A stretch of 64,000 bases of DNA from Sphingomonas xinjiangensis (GTDB lineage Bacteria; Pseudomonadota; Alphaproteobacteria; Sphingomonadales; Sphingomonadaceae), in assembly GCF_014199255.1 (NCBI RefSeq), contig NZ_JACIJF010000001.1, forward strand, positions 62,001-126,000. The letters are read 5' to 3'. Of this stretch, positions 34,122-41,237 are shown piece after piece; the stretch's first letter is position 1; each line of letters begins with the position of its first letter. The translations under genes and the position numbers were made by a program. The notes beneath the pieces are model-generated. The model worked only from the letters and a program-made list of their open reading frames with translations. It ran no database searches and was not told the origin of the DNA.

Positions 34122-34388
34122 TTAGTTGAGCGGCGCGTCGCGCAGCCGCTCGATTTCATCGGCGACAGCGATGCCGCGGTCGGTGACGATGCGTTCCAGA
34201 ACGCGAACCCGTTGTTCGAGCCGTTCGGTCTGGGCGGCGTATTGCGCGGCCTTTTCGGCGACCATCTGTGATTCGAGTTCCATCTGGCGCTCCTTGAGCT
34301 TGAACCAGGGGCGGACGAACACGCCGCCGAAGATGGCGAGCAGCCCACAGCTGATGCCGAGGATCGGGACGAGGATGGGGCTGATCAT
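34122..34388 (-). CDS. PspB-like membrane/coiled-coil protein
   Basis: 88 residues. A membrane helix (ILVPILGISCGLLAIFGGVFV) leads into a charged helix with KLKERQMELESQ and the shared tail RVRVLERIVTDRGIAVADEIERLR. Closest in layout to PspB, which binds PspC and PspA in enterobacteria. Confidence 0.82.
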   Translation of the reverse strand: MISPILVPILGISCGLLAIFGGVFVRPWFKLKERQMELESQMVAEKAAQYAAQTERLEQRVRVLERIVTDRGIAVADEIERLRDAPLN

Positions 34389-34401
34389 CGAATGCTTCCT
34401 T

Positions 34402-34728
34402 TCAGTTGGTCTTGCGGAGTTGTTCGATCTCGCGGTCGAGGCTCACGGCGCTGTCGGTGACGATGCGTTCGACATTGGCCAGGCGGTCCTTGATCGAGCC
34501 GAGTTCCGCGCGAAGCTGGGCGTTCTCCTGGCTGAGCAGCTTGATCCGCTCCATCGCCTGGTCGTTCTCCTTGGGGTAGATAGCCTGGCCCCAGGCGCCG
34601 TTAAGCGGATAGCCATTCTTGATTCGCAGCCAGGTGGTGAGCACCCAGCCAACAATCCCGAACCCGCCGAGTACGATGCCTCCGGAAATGATCCAGAAGA
34701 GGCGCGGGATTAGGTCATCGTGCAACAT
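34402..34728 (-). CDS. PspB-like membrane/coiled-coil protein
   Basis: 108 residues. Membrane helix FWIISGGIVLGGFGIVGWVL, linker RIKNGYPLNG, then a coiled coil with ENAQLRAELGSIKDRLANVERIVTDSAVSLDREIEQLR. The linker motif (R/K)-x-(K/R)-x-G-Y-P and the VERIVTD...REIE tail are shared with its neighbours. Confidence 0.82.
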   Translation of the reverse strand: MLHDDLIPRLFWIISGGIVLGGFGIVGWVLTTWLRIKNGYPLNGAWGQAIYPKENDQAMERIKLLSQENAQLRAELGSIKDRLANVERIVTDSAVSLDREIEQLRKTN

Positions 34729-34752
34729 GTGGCTTCTTTCGATCTTGAGGCT

Positions 34753-35043
34753 TCAGCGCAGTGCGTCGATTTCGCGGGCGGTCCGCTCGGCGGGATCCGT
34801 GGCGATCCGTTCGAGGACCGCGATCCGCTCTTCGAGGCGGCTGATCTGGCCGGTAAGGCGGCCATTCTCGCTCGAGAGCAGTTCGATCTTCCGCTCGGCA
34901 TCGGGGTCGCCCTTGTGGCTGACCCCGTTCCAATCGCTCTCCACCGGGTAGCCGTGGCGGGCACGGATCCAGTTGTTGAGCACCACGCCAAAGGTCGAGA
35001 TCGCGATGATGGCGATGACGAAGCCTGGTCCACTCCAGCTCAT
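34753..35043 (-). CDS. PspB-like membrane/coiled-coil protein
   Basis: 96 residues. Membrane helix (GFVIAIIAISTFGVVL), linker RARHGYPVESDWNGVSH, and a coiled-coil tail RLEERIAVLERIATDPAERTAREIDALR. Nearest paralog of the 34402 gene. Lies directly after pspC. Confidence 0.82.
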   Translation of the reverse strand: MSWSGPGFVIAIIAISTFGVVLNNWIRARHGYPVESDWNGVSHKGDPDAERKIELLSSENGRLTGQISRLEERIAVLERIATDPAERTAREIDALR

Positions 35044-35080
35044 GATTATTCCTCCCTGTTACGACGCCCCGGCGATTGGC

Positions 35081-35455
35081 TCAGCGCAGGCTGTCGATCT
35101 CGTCCGCCAGGCGCGTGTTGCGGCTGGTGTAGAACATTTCGATGTCGGCCAGACGGCGATCGATGTCGCGGAACTTGGAGCGGACCTCGGCGGTGGAGCG
35201 GCTCGGGTTCGAGCGCACGCCCTGCCAGAACTTCGCTTCTTCGGGCCCCTGATAGAGTCCGGCCGGCTTGTTCGGCGCCATCCAGGCAATCAGCACATAG
35301 GCGACGATGTTCATCGGGAAGATCGCGAAGCTGAGCATCACGAAGCCGACGCGGAGCCAGATGGCATCGATGCCGGTATATTCCGCCAGGCCCGAACACA
35401 CGCCCAGCCATTTGCTGTTCTGCTTGTCGAGATAGAATTTGGTACGAGCGGACAT
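35081..35455 (-). CDS. pspC: Phage shock protein C
   Basis: 124 residues. The PspC domain (KWLGVCSGLAEYTGIDAIWLRVGFVML) includes one membrane segment with a second (NIVAYVLIAWMAP), and a cytoplasmic tail RDIDRRLADIEMFYTSRNTRLADEIDSLR. This tail resembles the tails of the small paralogs downstream. PspC senses envelope stress together with PspB and controls PspA. Two bases after the pspB stop. Confidence 0.9.
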   Translation of the reverse strand: MSARTKFYLDKQNSKWLGVCSGLAEYTGIDAIWLRVGFVMLSFAIFPMNIVAYVLIAWMAPNKPAGLYQGPEEAKFWQGVRSNPSRSTAEVRSKFRDIDRRLADIEMFYTSRNTRLADEIDSLR

Positions 35456-35457
35456 TT

Positions 35458-35727
35458 TCAGTTCCTCCTCGAGATGTCGTAGGGGCTCGCATCGCGTTGG
35501 GCGGAGAGCGGCCGGAAGTCGGGATTGTCGGCGGCGATGATGCGTTCGACGGTGAGCAGGCGCTCCTCAAGCTGCTTGGCGGTGTAGAAGAGCTCGTCGA
35601 GCAGCTTCTCGTCCTCGCCGGTGATCGTGGCCGACTGCTTCCACTTGGTGATGTAGTGCATGATCACCCAGGGGAGCCCGATGAAGAGCATCCCCACGAT
35701 GACGATGGGCAGGAAGACGTCTTCCAT
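35458..35727 (-). CDS. pspB: Phage shock protein B
   Basis: 89 residues: one membrane helix (LPIVIVGMLFIGLPWVIM) and a coiled coil with DEKLLDELFYTAKQLEERLLTVERIIAADNPDF. The gene starts three bases after pspA ends. PspB and PspC form the membrane part of the stress sensor that recruits PspA. Confidence 0.9.
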   Translation of the reverse strand: MEDVFLPIVIVGMLFIGLPWVIMHYITKWKQSATITGEDEKLLDELFYTAKQLEERLLTVERIIAADNPDFRPLSAQRDASPYDISRRN

Positions 35728-35730
35728 GGA

Positions 35731-36399
35731 TCAGGCTCCCCGGTTCATCCGCGCCTTGAGCGCTTCGAGTTCGGCGTCGACCTTTTCCGACGAACGCAGC
35801 TCGGCAATCTCTTCGTCCAGCGTCTTGGGCTGGCCGCCCAGGCCCGCGGCATCGGCGCGGCCTTCGGCCATGTCGACCCGGCGTTCGAGCACGTCGAAGC
35901 GGGAGAAAGCATCCTGCATCTTTGCGCCGTTGGTCATCTCGCGCAGGCGGAAGCGGTTGTTGGCGCTTTCCAGTCGCGCGGTGATCGAATTCTGACGGGT
36001 GCGGGCCTCGCGCAGCTTGTTCTGCAGCTTGTTGATGTCCTCTTCGGCGGCCTTGAGCGCGTCGTCGAGCACCGCGATCTCCGCGCTCAGCTGGCCGCAC
36101 ATGTCGCCTGCCTTCTGCTTTTCGACCAAGGCGGCCTTGGCGAGGTCCTCACGGCCCTTGCTCAGTGCCAGCTCGGCCTTCTCGGTCCAGCTTTCCTGAA
36201 GCTTTTCCAGCTTGGCGATATGGCGGCGCATTTCCTTCTGGTCGGCGATGGTGCGTGCGGCGGAGGCGCGAACCTCGACCAGCGTTTCCTCCATTTCGAG
36301 GATGATCATGCGGATCATCTTGGCCGGGTCTTCAGCCTTGTCGAGCAGGTCGGTGACGTTGGCGGCGATGATGTCGCGGGTTCGCGAAAAGATACCCAT
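35731..36399 (-). CDS. pspA: Phage shock protein A
   Basis: 222 residues, almost entirely coiled coil, starting MGIFSRTRDIIAANVTDLLDKAEDP. It belongs to the PspA/IM30 ESCRT-III superfamily, which coats damaged membrane and, in enterobacteria, inhibits PspF. The ATG at 36399 is seven bases from AGGAG; an in-frame ATG two codons earlier is too close to it. It follows a hairpin-rich leader. Confidence 0.94.
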   Translation of the reverse strand: MGIFSRTRDIIAANVTDLLDKAEDPAKMIRMIILEMEETLVEVRASAARTIADQKEMRRHIAKLEKLQESWTEKAELALSKGREDLAKAALVEKQKAGDMCGQLSAEIAVLDDALKAAEEDINKLQNKLREARTRQNSITARLESANNRFRLREMTNGAKMQDAFSRFDVLERRVDMAEGRADAAGLGGQPKTLDEEIAELRSSEKVDAELEALKARMNRGA

Positions 36400-36422
36400 G
36401 TACATACTCCTTGTTTTGGTAA

Positions 36423-36483
36423 CCGCCGGAAGGGTTTGAGAACCCTCCCGGCGGGGTCCGCTCGCCGGGGCATTGGCGAGCGG
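36423..36483 (-). promoter_or_regulatory. Two strong hairpins before pspA
   Basis: In the psp message, between the 35-residue gene and pspA, there are two stems: CCGCTCGCC/GGCGAGCGG (36458-36483) and a longer CCGCCGG-AGGGTT/AACCCT-CCGGCGG (36423-36454) with one mismatch. Neither is followed by a T run on the minus strand, so they may protect pspA mRNA or act as a partial attenuator. Confidence 0.5.
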
Positions 36484-36496
36484 ATTACGGTCGTCC

Positions 36497-36604
36497 TTAG
36501 GCGATCGCCGGGCCGACCGCGCCGGCCATCAGTACGACGCTGGCGAGAAGGGCGATGGTGGCGGCGGCGAAGGCGCTGCGGACGGTGGTGGCTTGGTAGG
36601 TCAT
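36497..36604 (-). CDS. 35-residue peptide, first gene of the psp operon
   Basis: Translation starts MTYQATTVRSAFAAATIALLA and ends VGPAIA, a hydrophobic helix that could be a signal peptide or a membrane peptide. GGGAA lies about eight bases before the ATG at 36604. It sits about 50 bases downstream of the sigma-54 promoter and before pspA, so it would be the first product made on stress. Supported by start site, ribosome site and position only. Confidence 0.6.
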   Translation of the reverse strand: MTYQATTVRSAFAAATIALLASVVLMAGAVGPAIA

Positions 36605-36662
36605 TGTCTCGTTCCCTGAACCTAGTGTTCATTCGCCCGTTTGCCGGGCTTGCCACTTCATC

Positions 36663-36678
36663 AGCAGGAAGCGTGCCA
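36663..36678 (-). promoter_or_regulatory. Sigma-54 (RpoN) promoter of the psp operon
   Basis: Read on the minus strand the sequence is TGGCACG-CTTC-CTGCT, matching the -24/-12 consensus TGGCACG-N4-TTGCW at all but one position, with exact spacing. Transcription would start about 12 bases downstream, near 36651, and run through the 35-residue gene and pspA. It requires an activator, PspF, encoded on the opposite side. Confidence 0.8.
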
Positions 36679-36709
36679 GTTCCGCAAAGTCGCGGAAAAT
36701 CGGAGGGTT

Positions 36710-36725
36710 AGGCGGCTATCCGCCT
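36710..36725. promoter_or_regulatory. Candidate PspF enhancer palindrome
   Basis: AGGCGG-CTAT-CCGCCT, perfect 6-bp arms, about 35 bases upstream of the -24 element and 55 bases before the pspF ATG. Placement fits an upstream activator site for PspF that could also self-regulate pspF. Inferred from position and symmetry. Confidence 0.5.
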
Positions 36726-36779
36726 GAAGATGCAAATTAGCGGTTGCGAAGAATTGGGAAATTGTCCCAAGATTTCGTC

Positions 36780-37805
36780 ATGGAGCGGGCAACGCAGGTG
36801 ATTGGTCAGTCGGGAGCCTTTCTCGACGCACTGGAATTGGCCAGCCGGGCGGCGGCACTTGATCGCCCGGTGCTCGTCATCGGCGAGCGCGGGACCGGCA
36901 AGGAGTTGGTGGCCGAGCGGCTGCACCGACTAAGTCCGCGCTGGGACGGGCCGCTGGTGGTGATGAACTGCGCCGCGTTGCCGGAAACGCTGATCGAAGC
37001 CGAGCTGTTCGGCCATGAGTCCGGCGCCTTTACCGGTGCGACCAAATCGCGAGCCGGCCGTTTCGAAGAAGCCGATGGCGGCACCTTGTTCCTCGACGAA
37101 CTGGGCACGCTGTCGATGGCGGCGCAGGACCGGTTGCTGCGCGCAGTGGAATATGGCGAGATCACCCGCATTGGCGCCTCCAGGCCGATCCGCGTCGACG
37201 TACGCATCGTCGCGGCAACCAACGAGCATCTGCCCGAGCGTGTCGAGAAGGGGACGTTCCGCGCCGACCTTCTCGACCGGCTGTGCTTTGAAGTGGTGAC
37301 GCTGCCGCCGTTGCGCGCGCGGCGCGGCGACATCGAAGTGCTTGCCGACTTTTTCGGACGGCGGATGGCGGCGGAAATCGGTATGGACGCATGGCCGGGC
37401 TGGGGACCGAACGCGCTCGACATGCTGCTGCATCACGACTGGCCGGGCAATGTCCGCGAGTTGCGCAACGTCGCCGAGCGGGCGGTGTATCGCTGGGGGC
37501 GCGAAGGGCCCGTGGATGCGATCCAGATCGATCCGTTCGCGTCCCCCTATCGGCCAAGGACGGTGTCGCCGGCCACTGAGGCGCCGGCGGACACTATCTT
37601 GTCGACGCGGAAAAGCGAGGCGGAGCCCGTCGCCACGGCGGGCGACTTCAAGTCGCGAGTTGCTGGGTTCGAGCGGCAGCTGCTTACCCGCGCGCTTGCC
37701 GAGCATCGCTTCAACCAGCGCAACACCGCCGAGGCGCTGGGGCTGAGCTATGACCAGTTGCGCCACGCTTTGAAGCGGCATGGGCTGCTGGGGGCGAGTG
37801 GTTGA
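36780..37805 (+). CDS. pspF: PspF-like sigma-54-dependent activator
   Basis: 341 residues from the ATG at 36780. AAA+ domain with Walker A GERGTGKE at 35-42, the sigma-54-binding loop GAFTGA at 82-87 and a Walker B GGTLFLDE. A Fis-type helix-turn-helix is at the C-terminus (NTAEALGLSYDQLRHALKRH). There is no N-terminal sensory domain, which is the diagnostic trait of PspF. Divergent from the psp operon it would activate. Confidence 0.9.
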   Translation: MERATQVIGQSGAFLDALELASRAAALDRPVLVIGERGTGKELVAERLHRLSPRWDGPLVVMNCAALPETLIEAELFGHESGAFTGATKSRAGRFEEADGGTLFLDELGTLSMAAQDRLLRAVEYGEITRIGASRPIRVDVRIVAATNEHLPERVEKGTFRADLLDRLCFEVVTLPPLRARRGDIEVLADFFGRRMAAEIGMDAWPGWGPNALDMLLHHDWPGNVRELRNVAERAVYRWGREGPVDAIQIDPFASPYRPRTVSPATEAPADTILSTRKSEAEPVATAGDFKSRVAGFERQLLTRALAEHRFNQRNTAEALGLSYDQLRHALKRHGLLGASG

Positions 37806-37909
37806 GCCGCGCTGGAATTTCATTGAGAGATACGCTGGCGAAACGAGTTTGCGGGAGCCATATGCGCTCCATCGCGTTGCTCGCGTGAACCCCTGAAAGG
37901 AGACTTCAG

Positions 37910-38524
37910 ATGGCCTTCGAACTGCCGCCGCTGCCCTACGCCTATGATGCGCTGGAACCGACCATCGACAAGGAGACGATGACGCTCCACCACGACAAGC
38001 ATCACGCCGCCTACACCAACAAGCTCAACGAAGCGGTGAGCGAGGATGCGAGCCTGGAAGGCAAGAGCATCGAGCAACTGCTGGGCCAGATGTCGAACGC
38101 CCCGGCCAAGCTGCGCAACAATGGCGGCGGCTTCTGGAACCACGACTTCTTCTGGAAGACGATGGGTCCGAACGCGGGCGGCGCGCCGACCGGCGCCCTG
38201 GCCGAGGCGATCGACGCCAAGTTCGGATCGTTCGATGCGCTGAAGGAGCAGTTCAACACGGCCGGCGCCAATCAGTTCGGTTCGGGCTGGGCATGGCTGA
38301 TCGTCAATGGATCGGGCGAGCTGGAGATCACCTCCACCCCGAACCAGGACAACCCGCTGATGGACGTCGCACCCGTAAAGGGCACGCCGATCCTGGGCAA
38401 TGACGTCTGGGAGCACGCTTATTACGTGACCTATCGCAACGACCGTCCCGGCTATCTGAAGGCGTGGTGGAACGTCGTGAACTGGGACGTGGTGTCCGAG
38501 CGCTACGCAGCCGCCAAGGGCTGA
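37910..38524 (+). CDS. Superoxide dismutase, Fe/Mn family
   Basis: 204 residues. Metal ligands His27, His78, Asp165 and His169 are all present. Second-sphere residues look Mn-type: glycines precede FWNH and the segment TPNQDNPLM carries the Gln typical of Mn enzymes, so it is a Mn or cambialistic enzyme although many relatives are annotated Fe. No signal peptide, so cytoplasmic. An AAGGAG ribosome site precedes the ATG, and a strong terminator follows. Confidence 0.94.
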   Translation: MAFELPPLPYAYDALEPTIDKETMTLHHDKHHAAYTNKLNEAVSEDASLEGKSIEQLLGQMSNAPAKLRNNGGGFWNHDFFWKTMGPNAGGAPTGALAEAIDAKFGSFDALKEQFNTAGANQFGSGWAWLIVNGSGELEITSTPNQDNPLMDVAPVKGTPILGNDVWEHAYYVTYRNDRPGYLKAWWNVVNWDVVSERYAAAKG

Positions 38525-38572
38525 AAAGATTGATCCTGGCCCCTGCCTTCGTGCGGCAGGGCAGGTTTGGAG

Positions 38573-38606
38573 CGGCCGGGGCTTTGCCTCGGCCGTTTCT
38601 GTTTTC
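38573..38606 (+). terminator. Rho-independent terminator of the superoxide dismutase gene
   Basis: CGGCCGGGGC pairs with GCCTCGGCCG (one G-T pair) around a TTT loop, followed by TTTCTGTTTTC. Confidence 0.85.
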
Positions 38607-38664
38607 GGGCGCGCAGACGCGCGCGCCCACCTCCGGCCCTCCCTGCGAGCAGGGCGGGGCGCGC

Positions 38665-39675
38665 TTAGCGCGGGGCGGCGAGCGGCGTAGCTGAACCTGC
38701 CGGTGCGGCGAACACCGGGTGGCCATTCCTGGCGAAGGTCACGCGCTGGATGCGCGGCGAGCGCTTGGCGGTGCACTTCATGTCCGGGCCGGGATTGGCG
38801 TGGTAGACGATCCATTGTTCGCCGCCAGGCGTGGTGAAGAAGCCATTGTGCCCGGGCGCATAGACGCCCGCCGCAGGCGATTTGGCGATCACCGGCTGCG
38901 GCGCCTTGGTCCAGGCAGCGGCGTCGAGCGGATCGCTGCCGGGGCGTGCGTGCAGAAGGCCGATGGCATAGTCGTCGGACCAGCAGGCGCTGCCCGAATA
39001 GCTGAGAAACAGGTCACCCTTTGGACCCTGAAGGAATTCGGGACCTTCGAGGATCTGACGGCCGCCCTGCCGCTCCCAAGGCTGGTCGGGGCGGGCGATG
39101 ATCGTCTCTGGCCCTTGCAGCGTCCAGGGATTGGACATGGCGACGATCGCTAGCGGGCTGTCGCTGCCCACATAGGGCGAATAGACGAAGTATCGCTTGC
39201 CGCGATCAGTGAAGGTCGTCCCGTCGATGCCGGTATGCGCGGTCTTCAGCCGGCCACGGTCGGTCCATTGCCCCTGGCGCGGATCGGCGTTCGCATTCTC
39301 CAGCACGAAGATGCCGCGATGCGCGTCGTCGTCATGATCGGCATCGGCGGCGGTGTAGTAGAGATACCATTTGCCATCGATGCGGTGCAGCTCGGGCGCC
39401 CAGATCGAGCGGGCGTTCGGCCCCTTGGCGGCAGGGCGCCAGACCACGGCCTCCTGTGCATCCTTGAGCCGGGTGAGATCGCGGGTGGCGCGGATCGCCA
39501 ATCGGTCGCCGAGCGTGTGCATGTAGTAATAGATGTCGCCATCGCGGACGATCCAGGGATCGGCGCCCGAATCCAGCAGCGGATTGCTGAACTGGCGTGG
39601 CGCATCGCCCGCCATCAGCACGGGCGCGGTGCCGGCGAGTAGGGCAAGCGCGGCGTATCGGAGCAGGCGCGTCAC
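38665..39675 (-). CDS. Glycoside hydrolase family 43 protein, exported
   Basis: 336 residues from a GTG at 39675. Signal peptide (RLLRYAALALLAGTAPVLMA), then a five-bladed propeller with the general-base Asp in SGADPWIVRDGDIYY, the RSIWAPELH segment and the acid Glu in GPEFL. Family members cut arabinose or xylose from plant glycans; exact sugar is unknown. Stands alone, with no SusCD-like partner nearby. Confidence 0.88.
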   Translation of the reverse strand: MTRLLRYAALALLAGTAPVLMAGDAPRQFSNPLLDSGADPWIVRDGDIYYYMHTLGDRLAIRATRDLTRLKDAQEAVVWRPAAKGPNARSIWAPELHRIDGKWYLYYTAADADHDDDAHRGIFVLENANADPRQGQWTDRGRLKTAHTGIDGTTFTDRGKRYFVYSPYVGSDSPLAIVAMSNPWTLQGPETIIARPDQPWERQGGRQILEGPEFLQGPKGDLFLSYSGSACWSDDYAIGLLHARPGSDPLDAAAWTKAPQPVIAKSPAAGVYAPGHNGFFTTPGGEQWIVYHANPGPDMKCTAKRSPRIQRVTFARNGHPVFAAPAGSATPLAAPR

Positions 39676-39688
39676 AAAGCTCTCCAGC

Positions 39689-40306
39689 TCAGCCCTCGGG
39701 CGGGATCGGGGTGTCCTCTGGCTTCTCTAGCTGCAAGCCGTGGCGCATCAGCATGGGAATGTTGATCATCGCGAACACCAATGTCAGCGGGATCACCGTC
39801 CAGGTCTTGAACGTCACCCACTGATCCCAGGTGAGCACGTGGCGCATCACTTCGTTGAGCACCGCCATCGCCACGAAGAACCCGGCCCAGTTGATGGTGA
39901 GAAGCCGCCAGCCCTTGGCCGAGAGCCCGGGATAAGCCGTTTCGAGCAGCATCTGAAGCAGCGGCTTCCGCGCGATCACGCCATAGCCGAGGATCACCGC
40001 GAACATCGTGTACACGATCGTCGGCTTGATCTGAATAAAGGTCTGGTCGTGGAAGTAGATGGTCAGCGCGCCAAAGGGCAGCACCAGCGCCGCGGTGATC
40101 CACAGCATCGGCGAGATGTGCTTCGCCTTCCACCAGGAAAGCACCATGGCACCGACCATGGCGACCATGAACGCGGCGGTGGCGGAGATGACGCGCTGGA
40201 TCTGCAATCCCGGCGCATAGCTGTTGACCAGAAAGAAGACGGCGAGCGGACCGAGGTCGATCAGCATCCGCATACCCGGCGAAAGCGGCGTTCTGACTTT
40301 ATCCAC
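39689..40306 (-). CDS. yciB: Inner-membrane-spanning protein YciB / septation protein IspZ family
   Basis: 205 residues from a GTG at 40306 that overlaps the ftsY stop by eight bases. Multiple membrane helices with RMLIDLGPLAVFFLVN and the KPTIVYTMFAVILGYG segment. The family is involved in cell-envelope integrity and division. Frame-wise longer starts inside ftsY are unlikely. Confidence 0.9.
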   Translation of the reverse strand: MDKVRTPLSPGMRMLIDLGPLAVFFLVNSYAPGLQIQRVISATAAFMVAMVGAMVLSWWKAKHISPMLWITAALVLPFGALTIYFHDQTFIQIKPTIVYTMFAVILGYGVIARKPLLQMLLETAYPGLSAKGWRLLTINWAGFFVAMAVLNEVMRHVLTWDQWVTFKTWTVIPLTLVFAMINIPMLMRHGLQLEKPEDTPIPPEG

Positions 40307-41237
40307 GGACCAGTTCCTCGACGCCGGAGATGATGCGCGCGACTTCGCTGGCGTTGAAGGGCCGTAGATCGTCGACTTTCTCCCCCACGCCGATGGCATG
40401 GATGGGCAGCCCGTATTTTTCCGCCGCCGCGACGAGCACGCCGCCCCGGGCGGTGCCGTCGAGCTTGGTCATGACGAGCCCGGTGACGCCGGCCACTTCC
40501 TTAAACACTTCAATCTGGTTGAGCGCGTTCTGGCCCGTAGTCGCGTCGAGCACCAGCACCACGTCATGGGGGGAGGCGGGGTTGAGACGGCCGAGCACGC
40601 GGCGGATCTTCGCAAGCTCGTCCATCAGCTCCCGCTTGTTTTGGAGCCGGCCTGCAGTGTCGACGATCAGGATGTCGGTGCCGCGCTCCGTCGCCTGCTT
40701 CACCGCCTCGAACACGATGCCGGCGGCGTCACCGCCCTCTGCGCCCGAGACGATCGGGACGCCGATGCGGTCCGCCCAGGTGCGAAGCTGGCCGATGGCA
40801 GCGGCGCGGAAAGTGTCGCCGGCGGCGACCATGACGCTGTAATCCTGTTCCAGGAACAGGTTGGCCATCTTGGCGATGGTGGTGGTCTTGCCCGACCCGT
40901 TGACGCCGATCACCAATATCACCTGGGGACGCGGAAAGGCTTCGATCTCGATCGGCTTGGCGACCTTTGCCAGCACCTTCTCGACTTCCTCGGCAACCAC
41001 CAAGCGGATGCCGAGCTCTTCCATGTTCCGCTCGAACTGCCCCTCGGCCAGGCGCGCGCGCACGCGGGCGGCGGTCTCCGGCCCGAGATCGGAGGCGATC
41101 AGCGCTTCCTCGATCTCGTCCAGCGTGCTCTCATCCAGCCGGGCGAGGCTGAGGCCGGCAAGGTTGCCGAGCAGCCGGTCCGAGGTCTTGCGGAAGCCGC
41201 CGAGCAGGCGATCGTGCCAGGAAGGATTGGTGCTCAT
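40299..41237 (-). CDS. ftsY: Signal recognition particle receptor FtsY
   Basis: 312 residues from the ATG at 41237. The NG domain has the P-loop GVNGSGKTT at 111-119, DTFRAAA, DTAGR and TKLDGTARGG motifs. The acidic N-terminal extension of E. coli FtsY is short here, as in other alphaproteobacteria. It receives the Ffh/SRP RNA ribosome complex at the membrane. Overlaps mtaB by ATGA. Confidence 0.95.
   Translation of the reverse strand: MSTNPSWHDRLLGGFRKTSDRLLGNLAGLSLARLDESTLDEIEEALIASDLGPETAARVRARLAEGQFERNMEELGIRLVVAEEVEKVLAKVAKPIEIEAFPRPQVILVIGVNGSGKTTTIAKMANLFLEQDYSVMVAAGDTFRAAAIGQLRTWADRIGVPIVSGAEGGDAAGIVFEAVKQATERGTDILIVDTAGRLQNKRELMDELAKIRRVLGRLNPASPHDVVLVLDATTGQNALNQIEVFKEVAGVTGLVMTKLDGTARGGVLVAAAEKYGLPIHAIGVGEKVDDLRPFNASEVARIISGVEELVRG

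Noticed and set aside
36744-36779. Longer start of pspF at 36744
   Set aside because: The codon is TTG without a ribosome site, and the extra residues lie in the promoter region of pspA; the ATG at 36780 fits the family.
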